64,000 bases of DNA from Flavobacterium sp. N1736 (GCF_025947065.1 NZ_CP109994.1:496001-560000); one strand, 5' to 3'; counted from the first letter of the stretch, positions 28,901-36,513 are shown. The notes: generated from the sequence alone by a model not told the origin. Numbers and translations: made by a program.

Positions 28901-30625
28901 GATCAGGTGGGGATAAACGGCTGGTATGCAAACGGACAATCGTATGCGTATTTGCAGGGAGAATTAGGAATTAGAGTTAAATTATCCTTCTTAAAATTTA
29001 AAGTGCCCATTATTTCAGGAGGAGCTGCCGTTTTGTTACAGGCAAAATTGCCGAATCCGGTTTGGATGCGTGGTTATGTCGGCGGAAATATGAATATTTT
29101 GGGCGGATTAATAAAAGGGAAATTCCGATTTAAATTTGAACTTGGAGAAGAATGTCAATTTGAAAATGCATCGCCATTAGGCGGAATTAAACTTATTACT
29201 GATGTAACACCAAAACAAAGTTCGACAGATATTGATGTTTTTGCAGTACCACAAGCCGCTTTTTCAATGAAAGTAAATGAAGCTTTCATAATTCCTGAAG
29301 ATACAGGAGATGTTACCTATAAAGTAATACTGGAAAAGTTTAAAGTTTTTGACGGAACAACAGAGATTCCGGGAGTTTTTGAGTGGGGTTCAATGAAAGA
29401 CAGAGTCAGTTTTGTTTCAACAGATATTTTGCCTCCAAACAAAGAACTTAAAATTCAGGTAGAAGTTAGTTTTCAAAAAATGATAAACGGTGTTTTTCAG
29501 CCAATAAAAGTCGATGGAAAAGTAGCGACAGAGTATGAAGAAAGATTATTTACAACCGGAGGAGCGCCAAATTATATACCATTAACCAATGTAAAATATT
29601 CTTATCCCGTTGTAGACCAAAAGTATTTCCTGGAAGAAGAATATCCAAAAGGCTATATTCAGCTTAAACGCGGACAGGATTATTTGTTTGAAGATGGCAG
29701 TTGGGAAACCAGTATTAATGTAAATGAAGATGGAACTTCAAATATTAAAGCTACAGCATTTAATTATAATACCAGTGCAAACGAAGTTTATTATGACTTG
29801 CCGAATATCGATCAGGACAAGAAATATAATTTTTCAATAGTGAGTAATTTAAAACAAACCACGTCGAAAAACACAGCATCAACAACAAAAACAAATACCA
29901 TTAATAATGATGGAAATGATATACAGATAAAAGAAAATCAGGCAGATGCGTTATCTAAAGCAGAAGGAAGTATAGAGCGATTAACCTACTCGTTTAATAC
30001 CAGCAAGTATAAAACTTTTTCTTCTAAAATGAATTCAATAAATACCCAAAGTTACAATTTTGGTGTTTTGTATTCAGATGTTATTTATCTGACCAATACC
30101 GTTTCCAGTCAGGAAGCATTTGATTTGACAGAATTACAAGGATTGACTTATAGTGATAATAAACCATTGATAAATGCCCAATCTAAACTTAATGACGAAT
30201 ATTATACAACAGATATATTTCCGTATTTGTATAGAGAATATCCGTTAAATGGCGTTTTTGCAATTACAAACAGAGAAGTAAGCGAATTGGGCGTTGTTCC
30301 CGCAAAAGCAATTCCGCTTAATGCTTACTATATGACCAGTATCGAAAATAATGTAAACCAAGCGTGGACAAAAGGAAATTTTCCGTTTAAGTACAATATG
30401 CCTTTGCTTTACAAACAAGATTGGGTTGATTTGAATAATCAGATTATAAATGCTTATCTAAATGGAGAAACCAATTCAGAGTCGATTGCGAAACGCTTTT
30501 TAAATAGTAACTATCAATTTATGAAATACGGAAATTATGAAATAGTGATGAAATACAATTTACCGGGAGACAAACAATCGAATGAGTTTACCTATAAGTT
30601 TAAAAACAATAACAATTTTAGATAG
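25946..30625 (+). CDS. Very large exported protein of unknown function (1559 aa)
   Basis: The product has a signal peptide (to about residue 24, SYGQ) and I recognise no domain. Most of it is beta-rich, with many glycine-rich strands of the type 'KGTVAFGNFPVSIGNINVAI'. It has a low-complexity threonine/proline linker at about residues 400-425 (ATTNTTENNPATATTPP), a GSPPPPP stretch near residue 912, and a lower-complexity T/N stretch near 1310-1325. There is no T9SS sorting domain and no lipobox, so it probably stays in the periplasm or outer membrane. Its 68-base spacing from the barrel gene and shared strand suggest a joint function. A passenger, a barrel-filling subunit or a long periplasmic bridge are all possible. 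Confidence 0.7.
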   Translation: MKKFYKIHFSALFILLCIFNSYGQDIAPPKELNAASGSIQKIEASDRWVDKFSNQDLVELPVGIRNTVNNVQYSIGITKAVFSSEYTTLTVFCRVDIPQKTADGKPMQLFFGADNVKLSHQGGIIGEAKLVLLGNVDIPFSDNKWQLSLYGGFDMATGNVNDLTYVKIDCDGFKEMKISGAVEFSRNLILPIDPQTKTVDEAKTTVTKTYYNGKTAQIPNRVRGVFSFTAGNWNDILVNVSLQPFVLKDKRNGKDFEGNFQFLVSNAVLDLSDLKNDPTVVFPEYYAKNGLLTPSQEAWKGIFIQTFDVGLPKEFQTTDTASSKERLHIGAQNLIIDKYGVSGTFYADNVFPLDRGITSQEKSWAYSLDHIDVTIAANTFVKANLSGQILLPISKAATKKETPTATTNTTENNPATATTPPKQPETNRAGLFYNGFISMQEQQLVVVTKDSIAFDIWKAKALLLPNSSVELKLVNGKFLPKANLNGSVSFGTNKGATDDKDVEGKRTVDFKGISFENLQLQTVSPIISVRNMGYKGTVAFGNFPVSIGNINVAINGNDSRIDFDLGINLMESIGAGATARIGIKGKMYDDGYRQRSKYDGLDLSAINIDCQFSGLTIKGGLILMEKDPVYGNGFNADLEVDVADIVNVKAKAIFGRTTFRYWYFDAAVKWPPTPAPFMISGFGGGAYYKMHRNSDIAIGDFSPSGLSYTPDEKINLGVKALIYFHVGSETVCDGEAGFEIAFNSNGGINRLAIFGKAGVMAKIPGLKNVSGLMQKVASNVTSKKSFMGITESDLSGSFASKYIPAAKEAIPGDLSAKVGINVASAIEFDFQNHSLHGTMDVYINTPGNFLSGIGDGGRAGWAVFHKDPKDWYMYIGTPDDRCGVKIGVAGMYLKTTSYFMAGTLLPGSPPPPPVVAQILGVDAKELDYMRDENSLANGGGLAFGASLDFDTGDLSFLLFYARFQAGMGFDIMLKDYQEARCSNTGDQVGINGWYANGQSYAYLQGELGIRVKLSFLKFKVPIISGGAAVLLQAKLPNPVWMRGYVGGNMNILGGLIKGKFRFKFELGEECQFENASPLGGIKLITDVTPKQSSTDIDVFAVPQAAFSMKVNEAFIIPEDTGDVTYKVILEKFKVFDGTTEIPGVFEWGSMKDRVSFVSTDILPPNKELKIQVEVSFQKMINGVFQPIKVDGKVATEYEERLFTTGGAPNYIPLTNVKYSYPVVDQKYFLEEEYPKGYIQLKRGQDYLFEDGSWETSINVNEDGTSNIKATAFNYNTSANEVYYDLPNIDQDKKYNFSIVSNLKQTTSKNTASTTKTNTINNDGNDIQIKENQADALSKAEGSIERLTYSFNTSKYKTFSSKMNSINTQSYNFGVLYSDVIYLTNTVSSQEAFDLTELQGLTYSDNKPLINAQSKLNDEYYTTDIFPYLYREYPLNGVFAITNREVSELGVVPAKAIPLNAYYMTSIENNVNQAWTKGNFPFKYNMPLLYKQDWVDLNNQIINAYLNGETNSESIAKRFLNSNYQFMKYGNYEIVMKYNLPGDKQSNEFTYKFKNNNNFR

Positions 30626-30658
30626 CCAACAAGAGAATAAGCTAAATTTAAGAATGAG

Positions 30659-31009
30659 ATGAATAAAATGAACACGAAGATTAAATTTATTTTTATTGTG
30701 CTATTGTTTTGCAGTTGTACAAAAAAAGAGTTTTTTGGTTACGTCTATGATTATGATACAGAAGAACCAATTGAAAATGTACATATAGATATAAACGGCA
30801 AAACCACTAAAACAGACAGCGTGGGATATTTTTGCATGAAAATAAAATCAAATTCACCATGTAAAATAGTGTTGAAAAAGGAAAGTTACGCAGTTAAAAA
30901 AATATATAGAAAACCAGATTCTTTAGGAGAATTTAGCAACAAAAGCTTAAAAGGAAATAAAATTTATCTCTATACAAAAGAAAGTGATTTTTCTAATAAA
31001 AGAAGATAA
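30659..31009 (+). CDS. Small lipoprotein with carboxypeptidase-regulatory-like fold
   Basis: The 116-residue product has a lipoprotein signal with cysteine in LLFCSC (about residue 20). The core reads GYVYDYDTEEPIENVHIDIN then TDSVGYFCMKI, the usual 'G-x-V-x-D-x-x-x-x-x-P-I-x-x-A-x-V' and 'T-D-x-x-G-x-F' pattern of the CarboxypepD_reg-like beta-sandwich. It is last in the cluster, 33 bases after the giant gene, and is closed by a symmetric terminator. The start at 30659 and the one at 30668 are both possible. Confidence 0.7.
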   Translation: MNKMNTKIKFIFIVLLFCSCTKKEFFGYVYDYDTEEPIENVHIDINGKTTKTDSVGYFCMKIKSNSPCKIVLKKESYAVKKIYRKPDSLGEFSNKSLKGNKIYLYTKESDFSNKRR

Positions 31010-31058
31010 TCAAAATTTAAAAAGAGATTTTTTTGCTTTTTAGAATAGGAAATTTAAT

Positions 31059-31086
31059 AAAACCAGACTTATAAGTCTGGTTTTTT
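31059..31086. terminator. Bidirectional terminator
   Basis: AAAACCAGACTT and AAGTCTGGTTTT form an almost loop-free palindrome with T runs on both strands. It lies between two convergent genes and serves both. Confidence 0.85.
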
Positions 31087-31711
31087 ATTTAAACAACTGA
31101 TTCAAATTTATTTCTTTTTTTTCTCTTAGTTTTTTTACTATTTTCAAAAATGCAATAGCCGTAATATAAGCATCGCCTAAAGCAGTATGTCGGTCTTTTT
31201 TTGAAATATCAAATTTATCAGCAAGATCATCAAGAGTATAATGGTCTTTTCTTTCAAACAAATGCGATTTTATTAAAGTCTTTTTATATAAATGTGCCGT
31301 GTCCAAAGATTTGTTTGGTAACTCAGGTAAACCGTTTCTAATCAATGCTTTATTAATCATTGTAACATCAAAAATAGTGTGATGTGCAATAATAACAGAA
31401 TCGCCCAAATACGCTAAAAACTGTTGCAAAGCCTCAAATTCATTAGGACGTTTTAAAACAAAATCTTTCAGAATACCGTGAATCTGAGCAGTCGATTTGT
31501 CATAATGATCCTGCTGAACATACACTTCAAAACTATCCTGAACCGATATACAATTATTTTGCAATACAAGCGCGCCAATACATAATATTCGGTCATTCTC
31601 GTAATCAAAACCAGTAGTTTCAGTATCTAAAACGACAAATCTTGTTTCTTCAATACTGATATTTTCATCGAATAAATTGTCCTCTTTTTTCCAAAAATTA
31701 AATAAACCCAT
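31085..31711 (-). CDS. DnaQ-like 3'-5' exonuclease
   Basis: The 208-residue product has the DEDDh exonuclease motifs: ExoI VVLDTETTGF (D29, E31), ExoII in AHHTIFDVTMINKAL, and ExoIII DRHTALGDAY with histidine and aspartate. It resembles the epsilon subunit of DNA polymerase III, but short stand-alone members like this are often general nucleases. Its start is two bases after the stop of the CBS/DUF294 gene upstream, so they are one operon. The same pairing is, as far as I recall, common in Bacteroidetes and some proteobacteria, and suggests a shared nucleotide-related role. Confidence 0.88.
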   Translation of the reverse strand: MGLFNFWKKEDNLFDENISIEETRFVVLDTETTGFDYENDRILCIGALVLQNNCISVQDSFEVYVQQDHYDKSTAQIHGILKDFVLKRPNEFEALQQFLAYLGDSVIIAHHTIFDVTMINKALIRNGLPELPNKSLDTAHLYKKTLIKSHLFERKDHYTLDDLADKFDISKKDRHTALGDAYITAIAFLKIVKKLREKKEINLNQLFK

Positions 31712-31713
31712 AT

Positions 31714-33633
31714 TTATACAACGTTTGAAACATTAAATCTTACACTAATTAATTCCTGAAGTTCCTTGATCGTTTTAAAAGTCCTTTTAAGTTTTATTTT
31801 TTCCATTTTGGACAAAGATTCCAAAGCTATAAATTGCCCCGAATCATTATGTAAAAGTCCTTGTTTCGTTCTAAATTTCAATAAAGCTTTAAACGAGTAC
31901 GAACAAGACAAATATAACTCCCTGTTGTTTGGCTCTAATTCGGCTAATTTTTCAAAACGTTCAGCCGTATTGCTGATACCTTTTACAGAATGGGATAAAA
32001 TTAAAACACGTGCAGCATCCGTCAGCGGCATTAAAGCACGTCTTTTAATGTCAAAATTATCTTTGTTTGCTCCATCTTGTTCAACCAGAAATTGCCTGAA
32101 AAAACCTGTTGGAGAAGGGCTTTGCAATGCGCCGCTTACCAAATGAACATAAAAAATAGGATTCGCTTTTATATTTTCAAAAATAGATTCTGAGAGTTCA
32201 TTCGTAAGTTCAGTATCACCATAAGTAACACTATAATCGAAGAAAATAAAAGAAAGTAAAACCTCATTTTTCCCGGGATTTGTAATCCAGTGTTTCACCT
32301 GACCTTTCCATTCATCAAGACTCAAACACCATTTCGTGTTCGAAGCCATCATTTCGGCAGGACAATAATCGTAGCCAATTTCAAAAAGCCCTTTGTTGAC
32401 AAGAGCGGCAAATTTTAAAAAATAGACTTTAGTTTCATCCCTAAAAACATCCGAAACATTTTCATATACAATCGCATTATCCTGATCCGTATGCAGCATT
32501 TGCTCGCTTCTTCCTTGGCTTCCAAGAGCTAACCATGCAAACTTAACCGGCGGCGGACTGCTCATTTTTTCGATACAAATTTCAATTACGCGAGTGGTGC
32601 AGGCCTCATTTAACTCCGTAATAATTTTAGAAATCAATGTCATCGGAATATTTTGATCTAAATATCCCTGAAGCAATTTCATAATTCTGGCACGGATAGG
32701 CTTAATTTCTTTTGCTTTTTTAGCCCTTTTCAAAGCTTTTATTAAAACAGCAGGATTATTTCCAAGCGCCACCATTACATCATGTTTCGATAAAATACCA
32801 ACCGCTTTCGTATTTACCGTTCCGTCTTTAGTAAGACATAAATAGCTGATATTGCTTTTCATCATCGCCATTTGCGCCTCAGTAACCGTCATTTTTTTAG
32901 GATACGTAATAACCGGTTTCGTCATAATAGATTCAGCAGTTGTCAGGATCGAAAAATCACCCGTAACAATTTTATTTCGTAAATCCTTATCCGTAATAAT
33001 ACCAATAGGCAGCATTTCGTCTACAATTAAAATTGCTCCCACCTTTTTCTTATTCATGATTTTGGCAACATCTCTCGCTGTTGTCGACGGACTGCAGGTC
33101 ACAATTTTCTTCGAATATTTGATAGGCTGTAAATCGAAAGAATCTTTGTTTGAATGCAAATTGTCGTGCACCAAATCATCACCGTACAATTTATCCTTGT
33201 GAATATCTGAATACGGATTTCGCGTGTTCGAAGCATAGCTTTCAATCAGGAAATTACCAACTGTTCTGTTTTCGAGCGCATAAGGTTTAAAAACAGCAAT
33301 TGGAATCGCATATAAAATACTTTCTTCATGTGCAACGGCTTCCATAATATAATTTTCCTGTGCCAAAAGCGGACGCAATCCAAAAATATCACCTTCATCA
33401 CACATGTCTAACACATTGTTTTTAGAACTTTTTTTAAGCGCAATGGCGCCTTTATGAACCACATAAAAAGAGTCGTGCGTTTTATCATTTTCAGCAAAAA
33501 TAACTGAATCTTTATCTTTGTAAACAATAGAAATTTGCTCAGATAGCTTTTCAAGATCTTTTTGATGCAAAAAACTAAAAGGCGGATAATCCTTTAAAAA
33601 GTCAGCAACTCGATGCGAAATCGTATTTTTCAT
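31714..33633 (-). CDS. Cyclic-nucleotide-binding/CBS/DUF294 nucleotidyltransferase-like protein
   Basis: The 639-residue product has four parts in order: a cyclic-nucleotide-binding domain (about 15-125, FAENDKTHDSFYVVHKG, GDIFGLRPLL), two CBS domains (about 170-285, MNKKKVGAILIVDE, GIITDKDLRN, GILSKHDVMVAL), a GlnD-type nucleotidyltransferase domain with GSQGRSEQMLHTDQDNAIVY (DUF294) and a C-terminal helical DUF294 domain. It is cytoplasmic and is presumably a sensor of cyclic and adenine nucleotides that controls a transferase activity of unknown target. It is the first gene of a two-gene operon with a DnaQ-like exonuclease. Confidence 0.88.
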   Translation of the reverse strand: MKNTISHRVADFLKDYPPFSFLHQKDLEKLSEQISIVYKDKDSVIFAENDKTHDSFYVVHKGAIALKKSSKNNVLDMCDEGDIFGLRPLLAQENYIMEAVAHEESILYAIPIAVFKPYALENRTVGNFLIESYASNTRNPYSDIHKDKLYGDDLVHDNLHSNKDSFDLQPIKYSKKIVTCSPSTTARDVAKIMNKKKVGAILIVDEMLPIGIITDKDLRNKIVTGDFSILTTAESIMTKPVITYPKKMTVTEAQMAMMKSNISYLCLTKDGTVNTKAVGILSKHDVMVALGNNPAVLIKALKRAKKAKEIKPIRARIMKLLQGYLDQNIPMTLISKIITELNEACTTRVIEICIEKMSSPPPVKFAWLALGSQGRSEQMLHTDQDNAIVYENVSDVFRDETKVYFLKFAALVNKGLFEIGYDYCPAEMMASNTKWCLSLDEWKGQVKHWITNPGKNEVLLSFIFFDYSVTYGDTELTNELSESIFENIKANPIFYVHLVSGALQSPSPTGFFRQFLVEQDGANKDNFDIKRRALMPLTDAARVLILSHSVKGISNTAERFEKLAELEPNNRELYLSCSYSFKALLKFRTKQGLLHNDSGQFIALESLSKMEKIKLKRTFKTIKELQELISVRFNVSNVV

Positions 33634-33720
33634 TAGGTTAGATTAAGGTTCTAAAATACTATTTAAAATAGAAATGTAAAAGAAACACCTTTAATTATTT
33701 TTGGAAAGGGTTATATAAGG

Positions 33721-33776
33721 GGCAAAGGTTCATAGGTACAAAGGTTCAAAGTGACAAAGATTCAAAGGTGCAAAGT
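33721..33776. repeat. Intergenic CAAAGGTTC-type repeats
   Basis: A run of imperfect units (GCAAAGGTTCA, ACAAAGGTTCAAA, GACAAAGATTCAAA, GGTGCAAAG) fills the leader side of the CBS/DUF294 gene. The same units form the arms of the elements at 43944-44115 and 51452-51640. A single GTCATCCCGAGGAACGA at about 33792-33808 resembles the arm of the other element family at 40974. Confidence 0.6.
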
Positions 33777-33852
33777 TTATTCTCATTGTCTGTCATCCCG
33801 AGGAACGACCTACGTGGCTAAAAAAACTCAAAATCTACGTGGCACAACTCAT

Positions 33853-33880
33853 AAAAAAAGCCCCAAATCAGGGACTTTAA
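33853..33880 (-). terminator. Terminator of the small lipoprotein gene
   Basis: On the minus strand AAGTCCC, a six-base loop and GGGGCTT are followed by seven T, about 19 bases after the stop at 33899. Confidence 0.75.
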
Positions 33881-33898
33881 ATATTTAGTTTTCTATAA

Positions 33899-34270
33899 TT
33901 AATCAACTTTAAAAACTTTTCCTCGCTGTTTTTCTTCAGAACCAACCATTCCAAATTCAAACGTATACGAATCTTTAGAAGTCGTTAAAATCTTCATGCT
34001 GATTGCTTTTTCCTCTGCCATATTTTTCGGATGTTTTTTCTGCAAAACATATTCGCAATCGCTTACCCAGCGAATTGTCGATGTATCTGTTTTTCCTTCA
34101 AAAGTTTCAATTTCAATATCGTCTTTACGCTCAAAAAGGGTTGTTTTTTTAACGCCGTTTACTTCAAACTCAAACTTGAATTTTCCGGTTTTAAAATCTT
34201 TGCAGTTGTGTTCCGCGTTATAACATGAAAATAAAGTAATTAGCGGTAAAAGGAATATAGTTTTTTTCAT
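33899..34270 (-). CDS. Small lipoprotein of a Flavobacteriia family
   Basis: The 123-residue product has a lipoprotein signal with cysteine in LITLFSC (about residue 16) and then HNCKDFKTGKFKFEFEVNG. Homologues I recall from Flavobacterium are sometimes mislabelled 'DNA topoisomerase IV'; nothing in the sequence supports that. The rest is a short beta-rich domain with no known motif. The ATG at 34270 begins the signal peptide; a start at 34312 would put 14 charged residues in front. Confidence 0.7.
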   Translation of the reverse strand: MKKTIFLLPLITLFSCYNAEHNCKDFKTGKFKFEFEVNGVKKTTLFERKDDIEIETFEGKTDTSTIRWVSDCEYVLQKKHPKNMAEEKAISMKILTTSKDSYTFEFGMVGSEEKQRGKVFKVD

Positions 34271-34385
34271 TTTTGAGTTTATGTTTTTTAGGAGCTGTTT
34301 CCTGCTTTCCATTTCAATCTTTTTATTTTTAAAGAAAAAATAAAAAGGATTTACATTGCAATCAGGGCTAGTGACATACTTAGTG

Positions 34386-34961
34386 TTATTTTAATCTCTT
34401 TAACTCTTCATCGGTAAAGTTCTTAATTTCTTTTTCCTTGGCAAACTTTTCAGCATTATAATTTCCTGATTTATTTCTCGGAATTGATAAACTATCCCAA
34501 CTGCTATTTTTTAATTGTTTGGCATAAAAAACAATCTGTCCAACGTGATATGGATAATGCGCCAACTGACGATTTATAGCTTCAATAACGGTATGACCTT
34601 CATTTCGAATATAAATAATGTCCGAAAGCTGTTCTGATTTTAAGCTGTTTAAAGCGTCAAGAAAACAATCCCAGCCTTTATTCCAGGCAATTAAAACTTC
34701 TTCTTTTGACCGTAAATCATTTTCAAATTCAGCATCACGATTACGCCATTCTTTTTCACCATCGGTAGTTAGAAAATCTGTCCAGCGAGACAACATATTG
34801 CCCGAAATGTGTTTAATAATAGTCGCAATACTATTGGTATCTTCATTTACAGAAACAAAAAGCTGATCCGGTTCTAATTGATCTACCGCTTTTTCGCCTA
34901 ACATTTTATAATATAGAAATTGCTTTTTAACGCTTTCTAAATAAGATTCATCAGCTTTCAT
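34386..34961 (-). CDS. DinB-like protein (DUF1572 type)
   Basis: The 191-residue product is helical and carries the DinB/YfiT metal-site pattern: histidine in TIIKHISGNM (about residue 52) and the pair in QLAHYPYHVGQI (about 134 and 138). Members of this superfamily are four-helix bundles that bind a divalent metal and often act as thiol-dependent transferases. DUF1572 is assigned from memory of the NEDTNSIATIIKHISGN signature. Substrate is unknown. It stands as a single gene, 37 bases after the pentapeptide gene's end on the same strand, so read-through from that operon is possible. Confidence 0.8.
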   Translation of the reverse strand: MKADESYLESVKKQFLYYKMLGEKAVDQLEPDQLFVSVNEDTNSIATIIKHISGNMLSRWTDFLTTDGEKEWRNRDAEFENDLRSKEEVLIAWNKGWDCFLDALNSLKSEQLSDIIYIRNEGHTVIEAINRQLAHYPYHVGQIVFYAKQLKNSSWDSLSIPRNKSGNYNAEKFAKEKEIKNFTDEELKRLK

Positions 34962-34997
34962 AAATTTCTATTTTGAGTTTTTTCGTGGCAGCCTTCT

Positions 34998-35570
34998 TTA
35001 AACAATTTTAATATCGTATTTATCTAAAAGTCCCACAATTCCGTCATTCGAAAATTGCGCTTTTCTCATCGGGTTAAATTCCGGATCAATTTTATAATTA
35101 TAAGCCGTTTTAAAATTTACTGCAGCCAATTGCGTGTCATTAAAAATCGCACCTTCTAAATTGCAATTATCAAAAACCGAACTTGTTAAATTAGTGCCTA
35201 TAAAAGTAACTTCCCTTACAGAACAATTAATAAACTTCGTTTTTGGCATTTTTTTATTCGAAAATATAGCATAATCCAAAACAGATTCTTCAAAATGAAC
35301 CTGAAATAAAAAATCATCACATTCATTAAAAGCAATTCCTAAAAGCTTGCAGTTTTTAAAAGTCACATTCTTCAAACTTGTACTGAATAAACTCGTCATT
35401 GATAAATTACAATCAATGAATTCGCAGTCTAAAAAAGTATTGTAAGCAAAATTGCTATTAGAAAAATCACAGTTTTTAAAAACACAATCCTCAAACTCCC
35501 GATTGTTTATTTTTTTGTCGATGTAAACGACTTTCTCGAATGTTTTTTGAATGTGAATTAGGCTTTCCAT
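34998..35570 (-). CDS. Pentapeptide repeat protein (Qnr/MfpA-like fold)
   Basis: The 190-residue product is built of pentapeptide repeats with F or L at the centre of each unit: FEDCVFKNCDFSNSNFAYNT, FLDCEFIDCNLSMTSLFSTS, FDNCNLEGAIFNDTQLAAVN. These fold as a right-handed quadrilateral beta-helix that mimics DNA in Qnr and MfpA and protects gyrase. The two-block layout (about 25-80 and 90-155) with a break around FNECDDFLFQ is like Qnr. Gyrase protection is inferred by fold only. Its ATG overlaps the stop of the upstream ParE-type toxin gene by 13 bases, which makes it the third gene of a toxin-antitoxin operon. Confidence 0.85.
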   Translation of the reverse strand: MESLIHIQKTFEKVVYIDKKINNREFEDCVFKNCDFSNSNFAYNTFLDCEFIDCNLSMTSLFSTSLKNVTFKNCKLLGIAFNECDDFLFQVHFEESVLDYAIFSNKKMPKTKFINCSVREVTFIGTNLTSSVFDNCNLEGAIFNDTQLAAVNFKTAYNYKIDPEFNPMRKAQFSNDGIVGLLDKYDIKIV

Positions 35571-35875
35571 GAATGTTTTTTTGGTTTCTGAGCATTGTGA
35601 CGTACTCGAAGAATATAAATAATCTCTTCCGTTAATTGGTATGAAACAGCATAATCATAAACAGGATAAACTCTAAAACTACCATCATTGCTGGTCTTTT
35701 GTTTATCGAGTTTATAAATTTCTGGTTGCGTTTTTAGTATTTCTGTGCTGTCAAAAATAGTGTTAACTACTTTATTATCTGCAATTGTAATTGATTTACT
35801 TTCAAAGAAAATGTAAAAATGTATGTCTTCTAATTGATTAAGAGCATTGCTTGACCAAATTATTTTCTTCCCCAT
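35558..35875 (-). CDS. ParE/RelE-superfamily toxin
   Basis: The 105-residue product starts with KKIIWSSNALNQLEDIHFYI, the typical ParE helical hairpin start, and has YRVYPVYDYAVSYQLTEE-like strands (FRVYPVYDYAVSYQL) and the late IYILRVRHNAQKP strand with arginine and histidine. ParE members poison DNA gyrase, RelE members cleave mRNA; the sequence alone does not decide. The start lies inside the antitoxin gene (16-base overlap) and the stop inside the pentapeptide gene (13-base overlap), so all three genes are translationally coupled. Confidence 0.85.
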   Translation of the reverse strand: MGKKIIWSSNALNQLEDIHFYIFFESKSITIADNKVVNTIFDSTEILKTQPEIYKLDKQKTSNDGSFRVYPVYDYAVSYQLTEEIIYILRVRHNAQKPKKHSWKA

Positions 35876-36090
35876 TTTTTTGCAATTTCTTTTACTTCAT
35901 CTTCAGTATAGAAATTACCTTTTTTAATGTTTTCTAAGGCATTTTCGATATCTAAATTATAAGCTGCATCTGAATCAACGGTAGAATTGTTGATTGATTG
36001 CAAAAGATGTTTTAATTTTTCTACAAAAGAAGGATCTTTTACTTTATCAATTTCTTGATGAATCCAATTTATTTCTGCTTGTATATCCAT
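35860..36090 (-). CDS. Antitoxin of the ParE-type system
   Basis: The 76-residue product is small and acidic in the middle, with an N-terminal helix (EINWIHQEIDKVKDPSFVEKL) and a C-terminal YTEDEVKEIAKKWGRK tail of the kind that wraps around the toxin. It has no clear ribbon-helix-helix motif. It stands first in the operon, in the usual antitoxin-then-toxin order. The ATG at 36088-36090 overlaps no upstream gene. Autoregulation is expected but no operator was identified. Confidence 0.8.
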   Translation of the reverse strand: MDIQAEINWIHQEIDKVKDPSFVEKLKHLLQSINNSTVDSDAAYNLDIENALENIKKGNFYTEDEVKEIAKKWGRK

Positions 36091-36117
36091 GATGAAGAAT
36101 TTTAGTAAAGATACAAA

Positions 36118-36339
36118 TTAGTCGTTAAACAAACCTTTCATAATGATTTTCAAACCATAAAAAATCAAAAACATGGCACTTAAACACGCCACAATTCCAA
36201 TTCCTAAAACCAAATAATGCCAGTTTGTATGCTGGTTCATAAAAGCATTATATATTAAGGACGGTCCAATAAATAATAACGGTAATGAACCTGATAAATA
36301 TTTAACTCCTTTTCCCAGTAATTCTTTATTTGTTGCCAT
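36118..36339 (-). CDS. DUF6095-type small membrane protein
   Basis: The 73-residue product has two hydrophobic helices (YLSGSLPLLFIGPSLIYNAF and YLVLGIGIVACLSAMFLIFY) and the MATNKELLGKGVKYL start that I recall for DUF6095 in Flavobacteriia. The frame stays open upstream to 36468, but that part runs through an inverted-repeat element, so I take the ATG at 36339. Function is unknown. Confidence 0.75.
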   Translation of the reverse strand: MATNKELLGKGVKYLSGSLPLLFIGPSLIYNAFMNQHTNWHYLVLGIGIVACLSAMFLIFYGLKIIMKGLFND

Positions 36340-36377
36340 TTTTTTTGTTTTGAAAGTTTCAGGTTTCAGGTTTATTC

Positions 36378-36481
36378 TTGTCATTTCGACGTGAGGAGAA
36401 ATCACACTCGTAAATCGACAAAGATTGTAAATATACATTGTGGAGTTTCTTGTGTGATTTCTCCTCACGTCGAAATGACAA
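36378..36481. repeat. Inverted-repeat element, copy 1
   Basis: Perfect 30-base arms, starting TTGTCATTTCGACG and ending CGTCGAAATGACAA, flank a 44-base centre that holds AATCGACAAAGATTG and GGAGTTTC. A second copy with the same ends and the centre in reverse orientation lies at 40974-41075. The layout is that of a REP- or MITE-like non-coding element. Confidence 0.8.
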
Positions 36482-36513
36482 ACTAATCATCTCACATTTC
36501 ACAAAAAATCTTT

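Noticed and set aside
31766..32146. A 126-codon plus-strand frame opposite the CBS/DUF294 gene
   Set aside because: The minus-strand protein has four clear domains here; the plus frame is a shadow.
33721..33776. Tandem units that could be a CRISPR array
   Set aside because: Units are 10-14 bases, imperfect, with no spacers, and no cas genes are near.
34386..34961. The DinB-like gene as a fourth part of the toxin-antitoxin operon
   Set aside because: It is separated by 36 bases without overlap and belongs to a metal-binding enzyme family found alone in many genomes.
36340..36468. N-terminal extension of the DUF6095 gene
   Set aside because: The extra 43 residues are read from an inverted-repeat element and are not family-like; the ATG at 36339 begins the conserved protein.
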